Shown here piece by piece: positions 7,724 through 16,640 of a DNA stretch of 37,825 bases. This DNA comes from Terriglobia bacterium. Lineage in GTDB: Bacteria; Acidobacteriota; Terriglobia; Bryobacterales; Bryobacteraceae. The stretch is from contig JANYJA010000032.1 in NCBI GenBank assembly GCA_025358575.1, forward strand, positions 1-37,825, in the 5' to 3' direction. The notes beneath the pieces are model-generated. The model did no database searches and had not been told where the DNA came from. It was given only the letters and a program-made list of their open reading frames with translations. Position 1 is the first letter of the stretch. Each line of letters opens with the position of its first letter. The position numbers and the translations under genes are program-made.

Positions 7724-8467
7724 GTGCGGCAGAAGCTCGGTCAGCACTTCCTCAGGGACACGAAAACTTTAGAGCGCATTGCCGTCGCGGCTTGCGGCGA
7801 GCACTGCGGGTGCGTCGTCGAGATTGGTCCGGGACAAGGCGCATTGACCGGGCGGCTGTTGGCGCATGCAGACCATGTGGCAGCCGTCGAACTCGATCCC
7901 GCCTTGGCTGACATGGTGGCCGCAAGGTTCCCCGAGGTCGAACTGATTCGCGGCGATGCACTTGATACGGACTGGGGGCGATGGCCAGAATGCTCCATCG
8001 TTGGCAACCTCCCTTACTACCTTGCGACGGCCATCATCGAGCGCGTGGTGCAGCGGCGGCGGCGCGCGGTTTTTCTAATCCAGAAGGAAGTTGCGCAGCG
8101 CGTGGCAGCGGTTCCCGGAAGCCGCGACTATGGGTATTTCTCCGTAGCCACGCAGCTTTTCGCTCATGCCGAGATTCTGTTCGAAGTGAAACCGGGAGCG
8201 TTTCGTCCGCCGCCTAAAGTAGACTCGGCAGTGATCCGATTGACGCCGCGCCCCGATAGCTGGGGCGTTGCCGATCTCGATGGGTTTCTGAATTTTCTCT
8301 CCCGCTGCTTCCAGTACAAGCGCAAGACCCTCCGCAATAATCTGGTGGAAAGTTACGACCGCCAAAGAGTGGAGAGCCTGCCACTAGCAGGCGCGCGGGC
8401 GGAGCGGATTCCGCTGGAGCAGTTTGCCGAGATTTTTGGGCAGCTTAGCGATACAATCCGATCATGA
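7724..8467 (+). CDS. rsmA: 16S rRNA (adenine1518/1519-N6)-dimethyltransferase
   Basis: RsmA (KsgA) dimethylates two adjacent adenines in the 3'-terminal hairpin of 16S rRNA during small-subunit assembly; its loss gives kasugamycin resistance. The 247-residue protein begins with the family signature QKLGQHFL, followed by VVEIGPGQGALT (SAM motif I), AVELDPAL, and the catalytic NLPYY motif in IVGNLPYYLATAI. The tail has FRPPPKVDSAVIRL, also diagnostic. The start is the GTG at 7724, two nt after the anti-sigma stop. The end overlaps the DinB-like gene by 4 bp. It appears to ride in the sigma-factor operon. Confidence 0.96.
   Translation: MRQKLGQHFLRDTKTLERIAVAACGEHCGCVVEIGPGQGALTGRLLAHADHVAAVELDPALADMVAARFPEVELIRGDALDTDWGRWPECSIVGNLPYYLATAIIERVVQRRRRAVFLIQKEVAQRVAAVPGSRDYGYFSVATQLFAHAEILFEVKPGAFRPPPKVDSAVIRLTPRPDSWGVADLDGFLNFLSRCFQYKRKTLRNNLVESYDRQRVESLPLAGARAERIPLEQFAEIFGQLSDTIRS
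8452..8457 (+). promoter_or_regulatory. Putative -10 element, leaderless start
   Basis: TACAAT in GATACAATCCG, inside the 3' end of rsmA, is exactly 6 nt before the ATG at 8464. It repeats the arrangement seen at 2877 and would give the DinB-like gene its own leaderless transcript. There is no recognisable -35 element. Confidence 0.4.
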
Positions 8468-8979
8468 ATTTCACACCTGAGCAAGCCAAGGGCATGGCGA
8501 TGTTTTTCACCACCTCCCTGGATACCGAATTCGAAACAACCAAGAAAGTGCTGGCGGCGGTGCCAGCTGACAAGATGGACTTCAAGCTAGGCGACAATGG
8601 CCGCCCGGCGAGCGATCTCATGTGGCACATGGTCACCGGCGAGGTCTGGTTCGGCGAAGGAATTGCCAATCTTAACTTTGGCAGCGGCGACCCGGGTCCG
8701 GCCCCAGCGACGCCCGTTGAGATGCTTGCCTATTATGAAAGCGGCTACACGGCGGCGATCGCGAAGGTGAAGGCCATGACTGGCGAGCAGCTTGCCACTC
8801 CCGTCGACTTCTTCGGAATTATGAAACTGCCCGTGGTTCTCTATATCGACTTCTGGGCGAAGCACTCGATCCACCACCGCGGGCAGCTCAGCTCCTATCT
8901 GCGCGCGATGAACGCTCATGTTCCGAGCATCTACGGCGGGAGCTACGACGAGCCCATGGTTACGGGCGCAAGCGCTTAA
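8464..8979 (+). CDS. DinB-like four-helix metal-binding protein
   Basis: A 171-residue protein of the DinB/YfiT-like superfamily, small four-helix proteins that bind a metal through three histidines. Candidates are His in DLMWHMVTGE and the pair in KHSIHHRGQLSSYLRAM, the usual HxxxHxxQ-type arrangement near the C-terminus. Members include thiol-dependent transferases and stress proteins, so the reaction cannot be predicted. The 4-bp overlap with rsmA suggests coupling, yet the GATACAAT element upstream suggests an additional promoter. The 3' end overlaps the convergent permease gene by 4 bp, leaving no room for a terminator. Confidence 0.85.
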   Translation: MNFTPEQAKGMAMFFTTSLDTEFETTKKVLAAVPADKMDFKLGDNGRPASDLMWHMVTGEVWFGEGIANLNFGSGDPGPAPATPVEMLAYYESGYTAAIAKVKAMTGEQLATPVDFFGIMKLPVVLYIDFWAKHSIHHRGQLSSYLRAMNAHVPSIYGGSYDEPMVTGASA

Positions 8980-10286
8980 AGGAATAGCTGGACCAACATC
9001 ACGATCGAAATTCCCGTCACGGATGTCACGATCTTCATTGCGGTCCAGCTTTTGAGCGTCTGCGGAACGGTCATTCCGAAATATTGATTGACCATCCAGA
9101 AGCCCGCGTCGTTGACGTGCGAGAGCATGGTGCCGCCGCAGCAGACGGCGAGGAAGATCATCTCGGGATGCACGCCGGTCAGGTTCTTCATTAATGGCGC
9201 GATGATTCCCGCGGCGGTGATGATGGCGACCGTCGCCGATCCCTGAGCCGCGCGCATGCCAGCGGCCACTAGATATGCCACAAGCAGCGGCGAGACGGCC
9301 GAAGCGGCCAGGAGTTTGCCGGCGTAGGCGCCGACGCCCGTATCGACAATGATCTGCTTGAACGCGCCACCCGCGCCCATGATCAGCAGCAGCGACGCGA
9401 TGGGGGCGAGCGACTGGGTGGCCAGCTTTAACAACTGCCCGCGGTTCAGGCCGCGACGCCATCCGAAGAAGATCATGCAACCGAACAACGTCACGGACAG
9501 CGCGGTGAACGGATGACCCAGAAACTGGAGTGAAGCGTTGTGCGGGCCGGTGACGGTGGCGGCGACGATGAGCGCCACCGGCAGCAGGAGCAGCGCTAAC
9601 ACCAGTGCGACGGGCGGGGCGCTATGTTGGGCAAGCGGGATGTCAGACAGATTCGGGGCCATCTCGAGGACTGGGATATAAAGACGGCGCGCGATCCAGC
9701 CGCCGTATACGATGCCTCCGAGGATCGAAATGGGAACGGATAGAGCCGCTCCGAAGAGAATAGCGCGGCCGAGATCGGCGCCGAGGAGTTGAGCGGCGGC
9801 GGCGGGTGCCGGATGCGGAGGCACCAAGGCGTGCGTGACGGTAAGAGCGGCGGCCATCGGCAAGCCGTAAAAAAGCAAAGAGCGCTTCGTTTCACGCGCG
9901 AGGTTCCAGACCAGCGGAACCAGAATGATGAAGCCGACCTCGAAGAAGATGGGCAGGCCAACGAGGAGCGCGGCGACCAGCATGGCCCACGCGGCGCGCT
10001 CGCGTCCGAACTTATTTAGAAGCCAGTCAGCGAGGACGCGTCCGCCGCCGGAGTGTTCGAGGTAGCCGCCGATCATGGCTCCGAGGCCGAGGACCACGGC
10101 GATGAATCCGAGTGCTTCCCCGAAGCCACTTTGAATAGATTTCAAGACGGCGACGCCCGGCATGCCGGCGGCGAGGCCGAGCGCCATGCTGGTCAACAGA
10201 AGCGCCAGAAACGCGTGCAGTTTAACGACGAGAATTAGAAATAAGAGAAACGCGATGGCCGCTAGCGTCAGGAACAGAAGAATCAT
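8976..10286 (-). CDS. Gluconate:H+ symporter family (GntP) permease
   Basis: A 436-residue integral membrane protein with roughly a dozen hydrophobic segments. Family hallmarks are GLGAMIGGYLEHSGGGRVLA, GLPIFFEVGFIILVPL and ALVPPHPAPAAAAQLLGADL, as in gluconate and related sugar-acid importers. It should import a sugar acid with protons across the inner membrane. It lies 3 nt downstream of the BNR-repeat gene in the same orientation, so the two are very probably cotranscribed; the pair could release and take up a sugar acid, but the substrate is not visible. It converges with the DinB-like gene. Confidence 0.9.
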   Translation of the reverse strand: MILLFLTLAAIAFLLFLILVVKLHAFLALLLTSMALGLAAGMPGVAVLKSIQSGFGEALGFIAVVLGLGAMIGGYLEHSGGGRVLADWLLNKFGRERAAWAMLVAALLVGLPIFFEVGFIILVPLVWNLARETKRSLLFYGLPMAAALTVTHALVPPHPAPAAAAQLLGADLGRAILFGAALSVPISILGGIVYGGWIARRLYIPVLEMAPNLSDIPLAQHSAPPVALVLALLLLPVALIVAATVTGPHNASLQFLGHPFTALSVTLFGCMIFFGWRRGLNRGQLLKLATQSLAPIASLLLIMGAGGAFKQIIVDTGVGAYAGKLLAASAVSPLLVAYLVAAGMRAAQGSATVAIITAAGIIAPLMKNLTGVHPEMIFLAVCCGGTMLSHVNDAGFWMVNQYFGMTVPQTLKSWTAMKIVTSVTGISIVMLVQLFL

Positions 10287-10289
10287 TCG

Positions 10290-11336
10290 CTAAGGCAGTA
10301 TACGGAATTGAATGACTCCCTTGCGTTCCCAGGTCGCCAGAACTGACCCATTGGGAAGCGCCGCCAACTGCGGGTACTCGCCTTCGGTATCGACGATAAA
10401 CGGATCTTTATTCCCGGGGATTCGCGCGCGGAGGCCGATCTGGGTTTGCCATATTGCGAAGACGCCTTGGGAGGTGGCGGCAATGGCGGCATTTTTGCCT
10501 TCTTCCATTAGGTGCTCCACCTCCTCGCCCTGGGCGAGATAGATGCTGCTTTCACGACGCCAAGCTGAAACAACTTTGTTATCCGGCGTTATCGCGATGC
10601 CGCCGCCATCCATGGGACAGGCATTCAGCTTCCAAGTGCCCGCGCCAATCTTGGCGGCTTTGCCGAACGTCTTGCCGCCGTCGGTCGACGATGCGAAATA
10701 CATATCACGGAAGCCATCGATTTCATTGCGCCACATCGCGTAGATTTCACCATTAGGTGCAACCGCCAAGCTGGGATGGCAGCACTGGCAGATCGACCCG
10801 CTTGGCGATTCGTAAACAAGCACGTTCTTCGACCAGGTAAGGCCGCCATCGGTGGAGGATGCGCCGTAGAGGTGCGTTCCCTTGGAGCGAAGGTCGAGCC
10901 ATGCGGCATAGAGCAAACCGTTCGCGTTGGAGGCCATGGCGTGCAGGCCCTCACGCGCGGAACCGGGAACGTCATTGACAGCGGTGCCGGCGGACCAACT
11001 AACGCCGCTGTCGGTGGAGCGGAAGGCGAGCAGGTCGCCGTCCATCCCCTTGCCCTGCGCTCCGGCGACGGCAGTGATCACGACTGCCAGCGGTGTAATG
11101 GCAATCCGCGGGCCGCGATGCATTCCGAGTGCAAGTGCGCCCGGCTCGGCGACTTTGCGAGGCGACGTGAAGGTCTTGCCCTGATCCCGCGATGCCGTAA
11201 AGAAAATTGAATTCCGCGATCCGAAGGTAACCGCGACCATTTTGTCCGAAGCCGCGACCTGGGGCTGGCGGAAGTCAATCGCAGTGCGTGGAACCAGCGG
11301 TGCGGTCATTAGAAGCGCAAGAGGGAGGATCATCAT
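10290..11336 (-). CDS. Secreted BNR-repeat (sialidase-like propeller) protein
   Basis: A 348-residue protein with a signal peptide (MMILPLALLMTAPLVPRTA) and at least four Asp-box/BNR motifs: SRDQGKTF, STDSGVSW, STDGGLTW and STDGGKTF. These mark a sialidase-type six-bladed beta-propeller. A CQCCHP cluster in the middle may hold a metal or disulfides. I do not see the arginine triad clearly enough to call it a sialidase. The reading frame is open to 11498, but that extension would overlap the divergent gene; the signal peptide and a -10-like TATTCT at 11347-11342 support the start at 11336. Confidence 0.8.
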   Translation of the reverse strand: MMILPLALLMTAPLVPRTAIDFRQPQVAASDKMVAVTFGSRNSIFFTASRDQGKTFTSPRKVAEPGALALGMHRGPRIAITPLAVVITAVAGAQGKGMDGDLLAFRSTDSGVSWSAGTAVNDVPGSAREGLHAMASNANGLLYAAWLDLRSKGTHLYGASSTDGGLTWSKNVLVYESPSGSICQCCHPSLAVAPNGEIYAMWRNEIDGFRDMYFASSTDGGKTFGKAAKIGAGTWKLNACPMDGGGIAITPDNKVVSAWRRESSIYLAQGEEVEHLMEEGKNAAIAATSQGVFAIWQTQIGLRARIPGNKDPFIVDTEGEYPQLAALPNGSVLATWERKGVIQFRILP

Positions 11337-11341
11337 CTTCC

Positions 11342-11347
11342 AGAATA
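11342..11347 (-). promoter_or_regulatory. Putative -10 element, leaderless start
   Basis: TATTCT on the minus strand lies 5 nt before the ATG at 11336 (8 nt before the second ATG at 11333). It sits in the 27-bp space between two divergent genes, which is too small for ordinary leaders on both sides. Confidence 0.35.
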
Positions 11348-11363
11348 GCCGAGCGTAACAGCT

Positions 11364-12407
11364 ATGATAAGGCTGTTGCCAGCGACCACCCGCAAATTTA
11401 AGCTTCCGAAGTGGGCAGTTCCCGCCTTGAGTTATGGCGTCGCGACGGCCAGCTTGGTGGCGGTGTTCAGAAGGTTCCCATTTGTGCAGTTTGGGCACGA
11501 CGTGCAGGCGCTGGGGTGGGGATGGGTAACGCTGGCGATCGGGCTTGAGCTGCTGGTCTACGTCGTGGACGCGTGGCGCTGGCAGACGCTGCTGAGTCCG
11601 GCCGAAAATCCACCCTTGTGGGCGTGCATTCAGGCTGTGTACATCGGGCTGTTTGGGAATGACGTTCTGCCGGCGAAAGCAGGCGAGATTATCCGGTGCT
11701 ATCTGCTGACGTACTGGACCGACGTTCCGCTTTCTCTAGCGCTTACGTCGGCCGCGATCGAACGCATTATGGACGGCATCTGGATGGTCATCGGATTTTT
11801 TCTAGTGACAGCGGACATGAACACCATCGAACCCTGGCTCACCCGGGGCGCCTGGCTGCTGGGAGTGGCAGTGCTTTCGCTCTCGCTCCTTTTCATGTTT
11901 GTCCTGTTTCGCCGCGAGCATGCACACTCCTACATCTCGGAGCGCCCGTGGGCGGCGAAGTTCGTCCACGTGCTGCATGAGATCCATCGACTGGGCAACT
12001 TTCGCACGCTGATGGCGGCGTTCTGGATAAGCGTGCTTTATCTATTTTTGCAGGTGGTTGCGGTGTGGGCGTTATTCCACGCGGCAAATTTCGATTTCTC
12101 AATGCGCGCCGCGGGGGTGGTGTTGATCGTGATCCGGCTGGGGACAATGATTCCGAATGCGCCAGCGAATATCGGATCGTTCCAATATTTCTGCGCGAAA
12201 GCGCTGGAGTGGCTGAACGCCGAGCGGCCCGATGCGAAGAGCTTTTCACTGATTGTGTATGTGGTGCTGACCGTGCCGCCGCTGATCGGTGGAGCGATTG
12301 CGGTAGCGTTGACGGGATTGAATATTGGGGATATCCACCATCACGCGCACAAGGCGCATACGGAGCGGTTTGCACCGAAGGAGCCGGATGAGGCTTCGAC
12401 ACCTTAG
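11364..12407 (+). CDS. Flippase-like membrane protein (LPG synthase TM/UPF0104)
   Basis: A 347-residue membrane protein with about eight hydrophobic helices, of the family related to the flippase half of lysylphosphatidylglycerol synthase (MprF). Typical features are AVYIGLFGNDVLPAKAGEIIRCYLL near residue 100, AIERIMDGIWMVIG, and a later LGTMIPNAPANIGSFQYF. No aminoacyl-transferase domain is attached, so it is a stand-alone transporter-like protein, perhaps moving a lipid-linked precursor. The start is only 27 bp from the divergent BNR gene. The C-terminal tail is rich in His (DIHHHAHKAH). Function is inferred from family only. Confidence 0.85.
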   Translation: MIRLLPATTRKFKLPKWAVPALSYGVATASLVAVFRRFPFVQFGHDVQALGWGWVTLAIGLELLVYVVDAWRWQTLLSPAENPPLWACIQAVYIGLFGNDVLPAKAGEIIRCYLLTYWTDVPLSLALTSAAIERIMDGIWMVIGFFLVTADMNTIEPWLTRGAWLLGVAVLSLSLLFMFVLFRREHAHSYISERPWAAKFVHVLHEIHRLGNFRTLMAAFWISVLYLFLQVVAVWALFHAANFDFSMRAAGVVLIVIRLGTMIPNAPANIGSFQYFCAKALEWLNAERPDAKSFSLIVYVVLTVPPLIGGAIAVALTGLNIGDIHHHAHKAHTERFAPKEPDEASTP

Positions 12408-12599
12408 TTCCATTCGAACTGGACACTCACTTTCCGCACTCCTGGCAGCCTGTGCTCTTAAGTGCCGTTTACCGAACGACGCTCGTTGCCGGGTTGTTGT
12501 CGCCGCCGTCGCCGCGGCAACCGATAGGCGATCGGCTGTTCTTGATTCTTGAGATCTTGATCATCCTGACGATGCCTCCAATGGTCGCGCCAATGGTTG

Positions 12600-13519
12600 C
12601 GGTGCACTCTTGGGCACCCGGGGAGGCCAAAGTATTCAGTTTGATGCCGCTCGACAATACCCTCGCTATCCTCACCACCACCGCCCGTATCTTTGCGATC
12701 CCGACGCGCTCCACAAATCCGTATGTGCGCTCCAGATACTTGGCGTTCTCGCGATAGTATTGAATAAAAATAGCGATGCGCTGTAACACCTCATCGTGAC
12801 CGTTCACCACGCAGAGTAAGTCGCCTTTCCGCACATGCGCTCCCGCCGCCCCGCCGATGTAGATCTCCCAATGTCCGCCCTCAATTGCCACGGCACCGAC
12901 ATCTTTCACCATCGCTTCGGAACAGTTCCGGGGAAATCCCGCCATCGCCAGCTTCAGCTTCCCAGGGCTATCTAATCCTTGAAAATATTGTTCGATCCTG
13001 ATCGCTAGCGTGGTGCTGTCCCCCACGCCAAACCGGCAAAATTCCGTTCCAATGCAGCTCTTGCAGGTGCGATCGCGCTTCCCGTAAGCGTGGCCCGAGG
13101 GCATTGGGCCAAATGGTGGCCAGCAGAGTTGCCAATCCTGGCTTACTCGCCGGATCTTCTTTCCCTCCCGCAAGCTCCGCAAAAACCGCCGATACCGACT
13201 TCAGATTCTTCTCGCGGCACGCCAGAATCAGCTCCGGCTTGGCGAGTGGAACTCCAGGAACATAGTAATGCATCGAAGGATCTTCTTCTATCTGCCCGCC
13301 CGCGGCCCATTCGATGATTTCGGCCACCAGGCTCTTGCACGATCCGCAGCCCATCCCCGCGCGCGTCGCGTCCATCACGACCTTGGTGCTTCGCTTCCCG
13401 CTCTTGACACAGTTCACGATCGCGCCATTGCTCACGCCGGTGCAGTTGCACACCTGGGCGTCGACGGGGAGTTCTTTCAGCGTCACTTTCTCGGAAGGCG
13501 CCCCGATGTCAAAAATCAT
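12600..13519 (-). pseudogene. nirB: nirB remnant (nitrite reductase large subunit)
   Basis: C-terminal remnant of the NAD(P)H nitrite reductase large subunit. Reading down the minus strand, about 13519-13110 encodes the BFD-like [2Fe-2S] domain (VCNCTGVSNGAIV and MGCGSCKSLV) and the start of the siroheme domain (HYYVPGVPLAKPELILA, KSVSAVFAELAGGKEDPASK). Near 13108 the frame shifts straight to MPSGHAYGKRDRT, so about 80-100 residues normally found between TIW and this motif are missing. The cluster segment then continues (CKSCIGTEFCRFG, GFPRNCSEAMVKDVGAVA) to LERTYGFVERVGI. A further frameshift near 12680 leads to EDSEGIVER. The N-terminal FAD/NAD domains are absent. The end is diffuse; 12408-12600 holds nothing I recognise. 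The gene cannot make an active enzyme. Confidence 0.85.
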
Positions 13520-14293
13520 ACGACATCGAATCCGCTAGTCCGCTCATCGATAAATTCCTGATCGATATACCCCTCTTTAATCGCGACGTTCAACAAGCCA
13601 CTCGCGAGCGCCGCATCGGTGCCAGGCGAAATCTGCAAATGGAGCGTCGCGGCTGCGGCCGTCGGAGTGGCGCGGGGTCGACCACGATGAGAGACCCTCC
13701 ATTGCGCTTCTGCTCATCGAAATACTGCATGATCGGGGGCATGGTCTCGGCCATGTTACTGCCAATCAAAAGGATCGCTTCAGCTTTTGGAATGTCTACC
13801 AGCGGGGACGGGAGCCCGCGATCCACGCCGAACGCTTTGATGGAAGCCGCTGCCGCCGAGGCCATGCAGAACCGCCCGTTGTAGTCGATCTGCCAGCTTC
13901 GCAGCGCCACGCGAGTAATTTTGCCCAGCAGATAAGCTGCCTCGTTGGTAAGACCGCCCCCGCCGAAAACTCCCACCGCATCGCTCCCGTACTTATTTCT
14001 CGCGGAAGAGATTTCAGCCACCACGCGATCCATTGCTTCGTCCCACGAAGCCCGTCGCAGAGGCTGTCCTCGGCCCTCGCGAATTAGGGGGTAAGTTAGC
14101 CGCTCGGAATGGTCCAGAAGCTCGGCCGCCGTCCATCCCTTTTGGCAGAGGCCTCCCCGATTGGTCGGAAAGTCGCGCTTGGCGACCGTGGTGCGGCCTC
14201 CGAGTTCTACAGATTCATACCACACTGCAAGGCGCAGTACGGGCAATGGGTTTCGCAGGCGACAGCCGGGGCCGCCGCGCTACGCTGAGACAT
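13516..14293 (-). pseudogene. nasA: nasA remnant (assimilatory nitrate reductase)
   Basis: N-terminal remnant of the molybdopterin-dependent assimilatory nitrate reductase. From the ATG at 14293 it reads MSQRSAAAPA and the [4Fe-4S] motif HCPYCALQCGMNL, then hits a TAG. A shifted frame carries on with FPTNRGGLCQKGWTAAELLDH, GSDAVGVFGGGGLTNEAAY, YNGRFCMASAA and LLIGSNMAETMPP. A second shift after VVDP near 13680 is followed by ISPGTDAALASGLLNVAI and ends at TSGFDVV. About 270 of some 700 residues remain; the rest of the molybdopterin domains is deleted, and the sequence runs directly into the nirB remnant at about 13520. This junction is a deletion fusing the two genes out of frame. Confidence 0.88.
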
Positions 14294-14298
14294 AAGCG

Positions 14299-15527
14299 TC
14301 AGACGGTTCCTTCGGCGACCCGATCAGCAGACCGGCTCTTAACGCGGCGGCGCGCGGCCACGTTCGCGACCAATAGCCCTTTAGCCATAGCAGCGCCCCG
14401 CGCCCGAGAATATGAGCGCCATGAGAGTGGCAAAGCCGTCCCGAAGCTGCCCGTCTTGTCTTTCACGATCCCGAGCAGCGAAGGCGCAGAAATCCGCCGA
14501 AGCCGCCAGCCGCACCCACCAGGCCGGTTAGGATACCGACCCGATCGGGAAATCGTTGCGGCACCAACTGGAACACCGACCCATTGCCCATTCCGAGCAT
14601 TCCCATTCCAAGCGCCAGGAGGCCCAAGGCGACCGGCGCCGGCGGCATAGTGGCCACGCCCCCCAAACATAGCCCGGCCACTGCGAACAGCACAATTAGC
14701 ATTCGGTAGCCGCCCAGCTTGTCGGACCCCAATCCGCCCACAGGCCAGAGAAAACTTCCAAACAGCACCACGAAAGGCGTGAAGTCCCCTGAGTGAACTT
14801 TGGTCAGACCGTATGGGTCGTGGAAAAAAATAGAAAGGTAGCTCGCCAGACCGACAAACCCGCCGAACGTCAGGCTGTAAATCATGCAGAACCAAAGGGT
14901 GTCGCCGATTTTGAAAAGAGAGACGTAGTCCGCCCATCGTTTTACGGGGCGCTCCCCTGGTGCATTCTGGGCCAGCATGAAGAAGACGATCCAAACCTCA
15001 ATCACCGGGACCATGGCGATACCGAAGACGCTGCGCCAGCCGAGAGCCTGGGCGATGCGCGGGGCGAAGAGAGTCGCCAGCAGCGTTCCCGAGTTCCCCG
15101 CTCCGGCAATCCCCATCGCCAGACCTTGGTGCTCCGGTGGATACCACCCGCTCGCCATGGGAAGCGCCGCCGCGAAACTCGCACCCGCCACGCCCAGCAG
15201 CAAACCCAGACCGATAAAAGCCGAAAAGCTATCGGCCCATTGCCACGCGACGACCAGAGGAATTAAAGTAACACTCATACCGATCAGCCCGGTCCGCCGA
15301 CCGCCATACCGCTCCGTCATCCACCCCAGGATGGGCCGAAAAAAAGACCCTCCGAGCAGTGGAACAGCGGTAGCAGGCCTTTCTGTGTCGCCGATGACTT
15401 ATAAGCTTCGCCTATATGGGCCGAGCTGCCCGAGAATGACCCACACCATGAAGCTCATATCGAAGTACAAAAAGGCGGATAGCAGCGTCGGCGGATGGCC
15501 CGCTTTTCGGAAATCTCGCAGTGACAT
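14299..15527 (-). pseudogene. narK: narK remnant (nitrate/nitrite MFS transporter)
   Basis: Major facilitator transporter of the NarK family, broken by at least four frameshifts but nearly full length. It starts at the ATG at 15527 with [20 protein letters not shown] and [15 protein letters not shown]. Frame changes follow near [17 protein letters not shown] (about 15405) and before VPLLGGSFFRPILGW (about 15370). A long intact stretch follows (15320-14463) with MTERYGGRRTGLIGM, WYPPEHQGLAMGIAGAGNSG and LVGAAGGFGGF. The frame changes again at about 14490 to APSLLGIVKDKTGSFG and once more to GFATLMALIF. Nearby genes of similar composition are intact, so general sequencing error is unlikely. It heads the narK-nasA-nirB remnant. 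Confidence 0.87.
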
Positions 15528-15746
15528 AGGGTGCGCCTCGCTGACGGATAGCAAAATTGGATCGCAGGACGCTGCGGGTCAGCCAGACGGGTGGGAAAAG
15601 CGCAGGACGGGGCGCGCCTTAAAAGTTTACCTAGCGTGCGACGCTGAATTAACTAGAAACATTGGATCTTTTCCATTAGCGAGTGAAATGGAATATGCTA
15701 TATAAAGTTGCAGAATGTGTGCGTTATCGGCATTTAGTTGGAGCTT

Positions 15747-16640
15747 ATGGCACCTTCACCCATGCAGATGGTTACGATCGCAACCCTGACGGGACTTGCG
15801 GCAACCATTTTTCGGGTCAAACGAGTCGCGCTCAATAAAACTACGCCAATCTTTTTTGCTTATCTCATTTTCGAACTCGTTCGTTCCACAACTTTGTTTG
15901 CTTTCCCGACGGGCTCGTTGGTTTATTTCTGGACCTACGTAGGCACGGCGGCGCCGCTCTGGGCACTCTACGTCTTAACGGTGAGAGAACTCTTCGGCCT
16001 TTTTTTTGCCGGATATCCAGGCATACGAACCGCGAGCCGCTATATGCTGTACGCCGCAATGGCAATCTCCGTCTTGGTTTCGGCACTTAGTTTGGCAGCC
16101 AGCTGGCGTGTCCCGAGCGGTGGGCGACGCGACTTGCTTTTCGACACTTTTTTTGTTGAGCGGGGAATTGTGTTTGCGCTGGCTGTGTTCCTCATGATTA
16201 TGCTGGCGTATCTCCCTCAATACAGAGTGCTCTTGACGCGGAATGTTGTGGTGCATTCCGCTGTCTTCGGCACATTGTTTTTGGCGGATGCATTGATACT
16301 TCTGGTCGAGTATCTTATGCCCGGTCACTTCCGGACAGAACTGAACGCGGCCGTGGGAGTGGTGAGCTTGTGCTGCTATTGGGCGTGGGCGCTTCTTCTC
16401 CGGAGAGAGGGGACTCTTCGAATGCCAACTGGAAATCCCGATGCGGAAGTGGAAACACCACTTCTTCGCCAGCTCACCGCACTGAACAATGCGTTGATAC
16501 GGTCTTCGGGGGGAAAGCCGAAACAGATGCCGCGTGACGCGGAAGAGTTTTCGTCGGAGAATTCCCCGGCAGATTTGGCACCGTTAGATTATGGTGCCGA
16601 CAAAACAGATGTCCGCCCGAAGCGCGGACGTCTACGCTAA
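15747..16640 (+). CDS. Seven-helix membrane protein, unknown function
   Basis: About 297 residues with seven predicted membrane helices in the first 225 residues, then a soluble tail of about 70 residues rich in acidic and basic residues, ending in RPKRGRLR. I do not recognise a named family; similar seven-helix proteins of unknown role are common in Solibacter-like genomes. I prefer the ATG at 15747 (GGAG three nt upstream, a tight fit) over the in-frame TTG at 15738. A TATATAAAG stretch near 15696-15704 could hold the promoter. The 3' end overlaps the next small gene by about 50 bp. The 220 bp before it, up to the narK remnant, contain no gene I can see. Confidence 0.7.
   Translation: MAPSPMQMVTIATLTGLAATIFRVKRVALNKTTPIFFAYLIFELVRSTTLFAFPTGSLVYFWTYVGTAAPLWALYVLTVRELFGLFFAGYPGIRTASRYMLYAAMAISVLVSALSLAASWRVPSGGRRDLLFDTFFVERGIVFALAVFLMIMLAYLPQYRVLLTRNVVVHSAVFGTLFLADALILLVEYLMPGHFRTELNAAVGVVSLCCYWAWALLLRREGTLRMPTGNPDAEVETPLLRQLTALNNALIRSSGGKPKQMPRDAEEFSSENSPADLAPLDYGADKTDVRPKRGRLR

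Noticed and set aside
8587-9480. A 297-codon open frame on the minus strand across the DinB-like gene and the permease end
   Set aside because: It overlaps two well-supported genes, its product is rich in Arg/His/Asp as expected for a shadow frame of GC-rich genes, and it shows no motif.
11337-11498. N-terminal extension of the BNR-repeat gene to 11498
   Set aside because: It would overlap the divergent gene by 135 bp, and a standard signal peptide begins at 11336.
11893-12426. A 177-codon open frame antisense to the flippase-like gene
   Set aside because: Ser/Pro/Arg-rich shadow of a well-supported membrane protein.
12485-12521. Inverted repeat GTTGCCG/CGGCAAC as a terminator
   Set aside because: The loop is over 20 nt and no T-run follows on either strand.
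12600-15527. Frameshifts in narK-nasA-nirB as mere sequencing errors
   Set aside because: Flanking genes are intact, and two large deletions cannot be explained by single-base errors. Individual small indels could still be errors.
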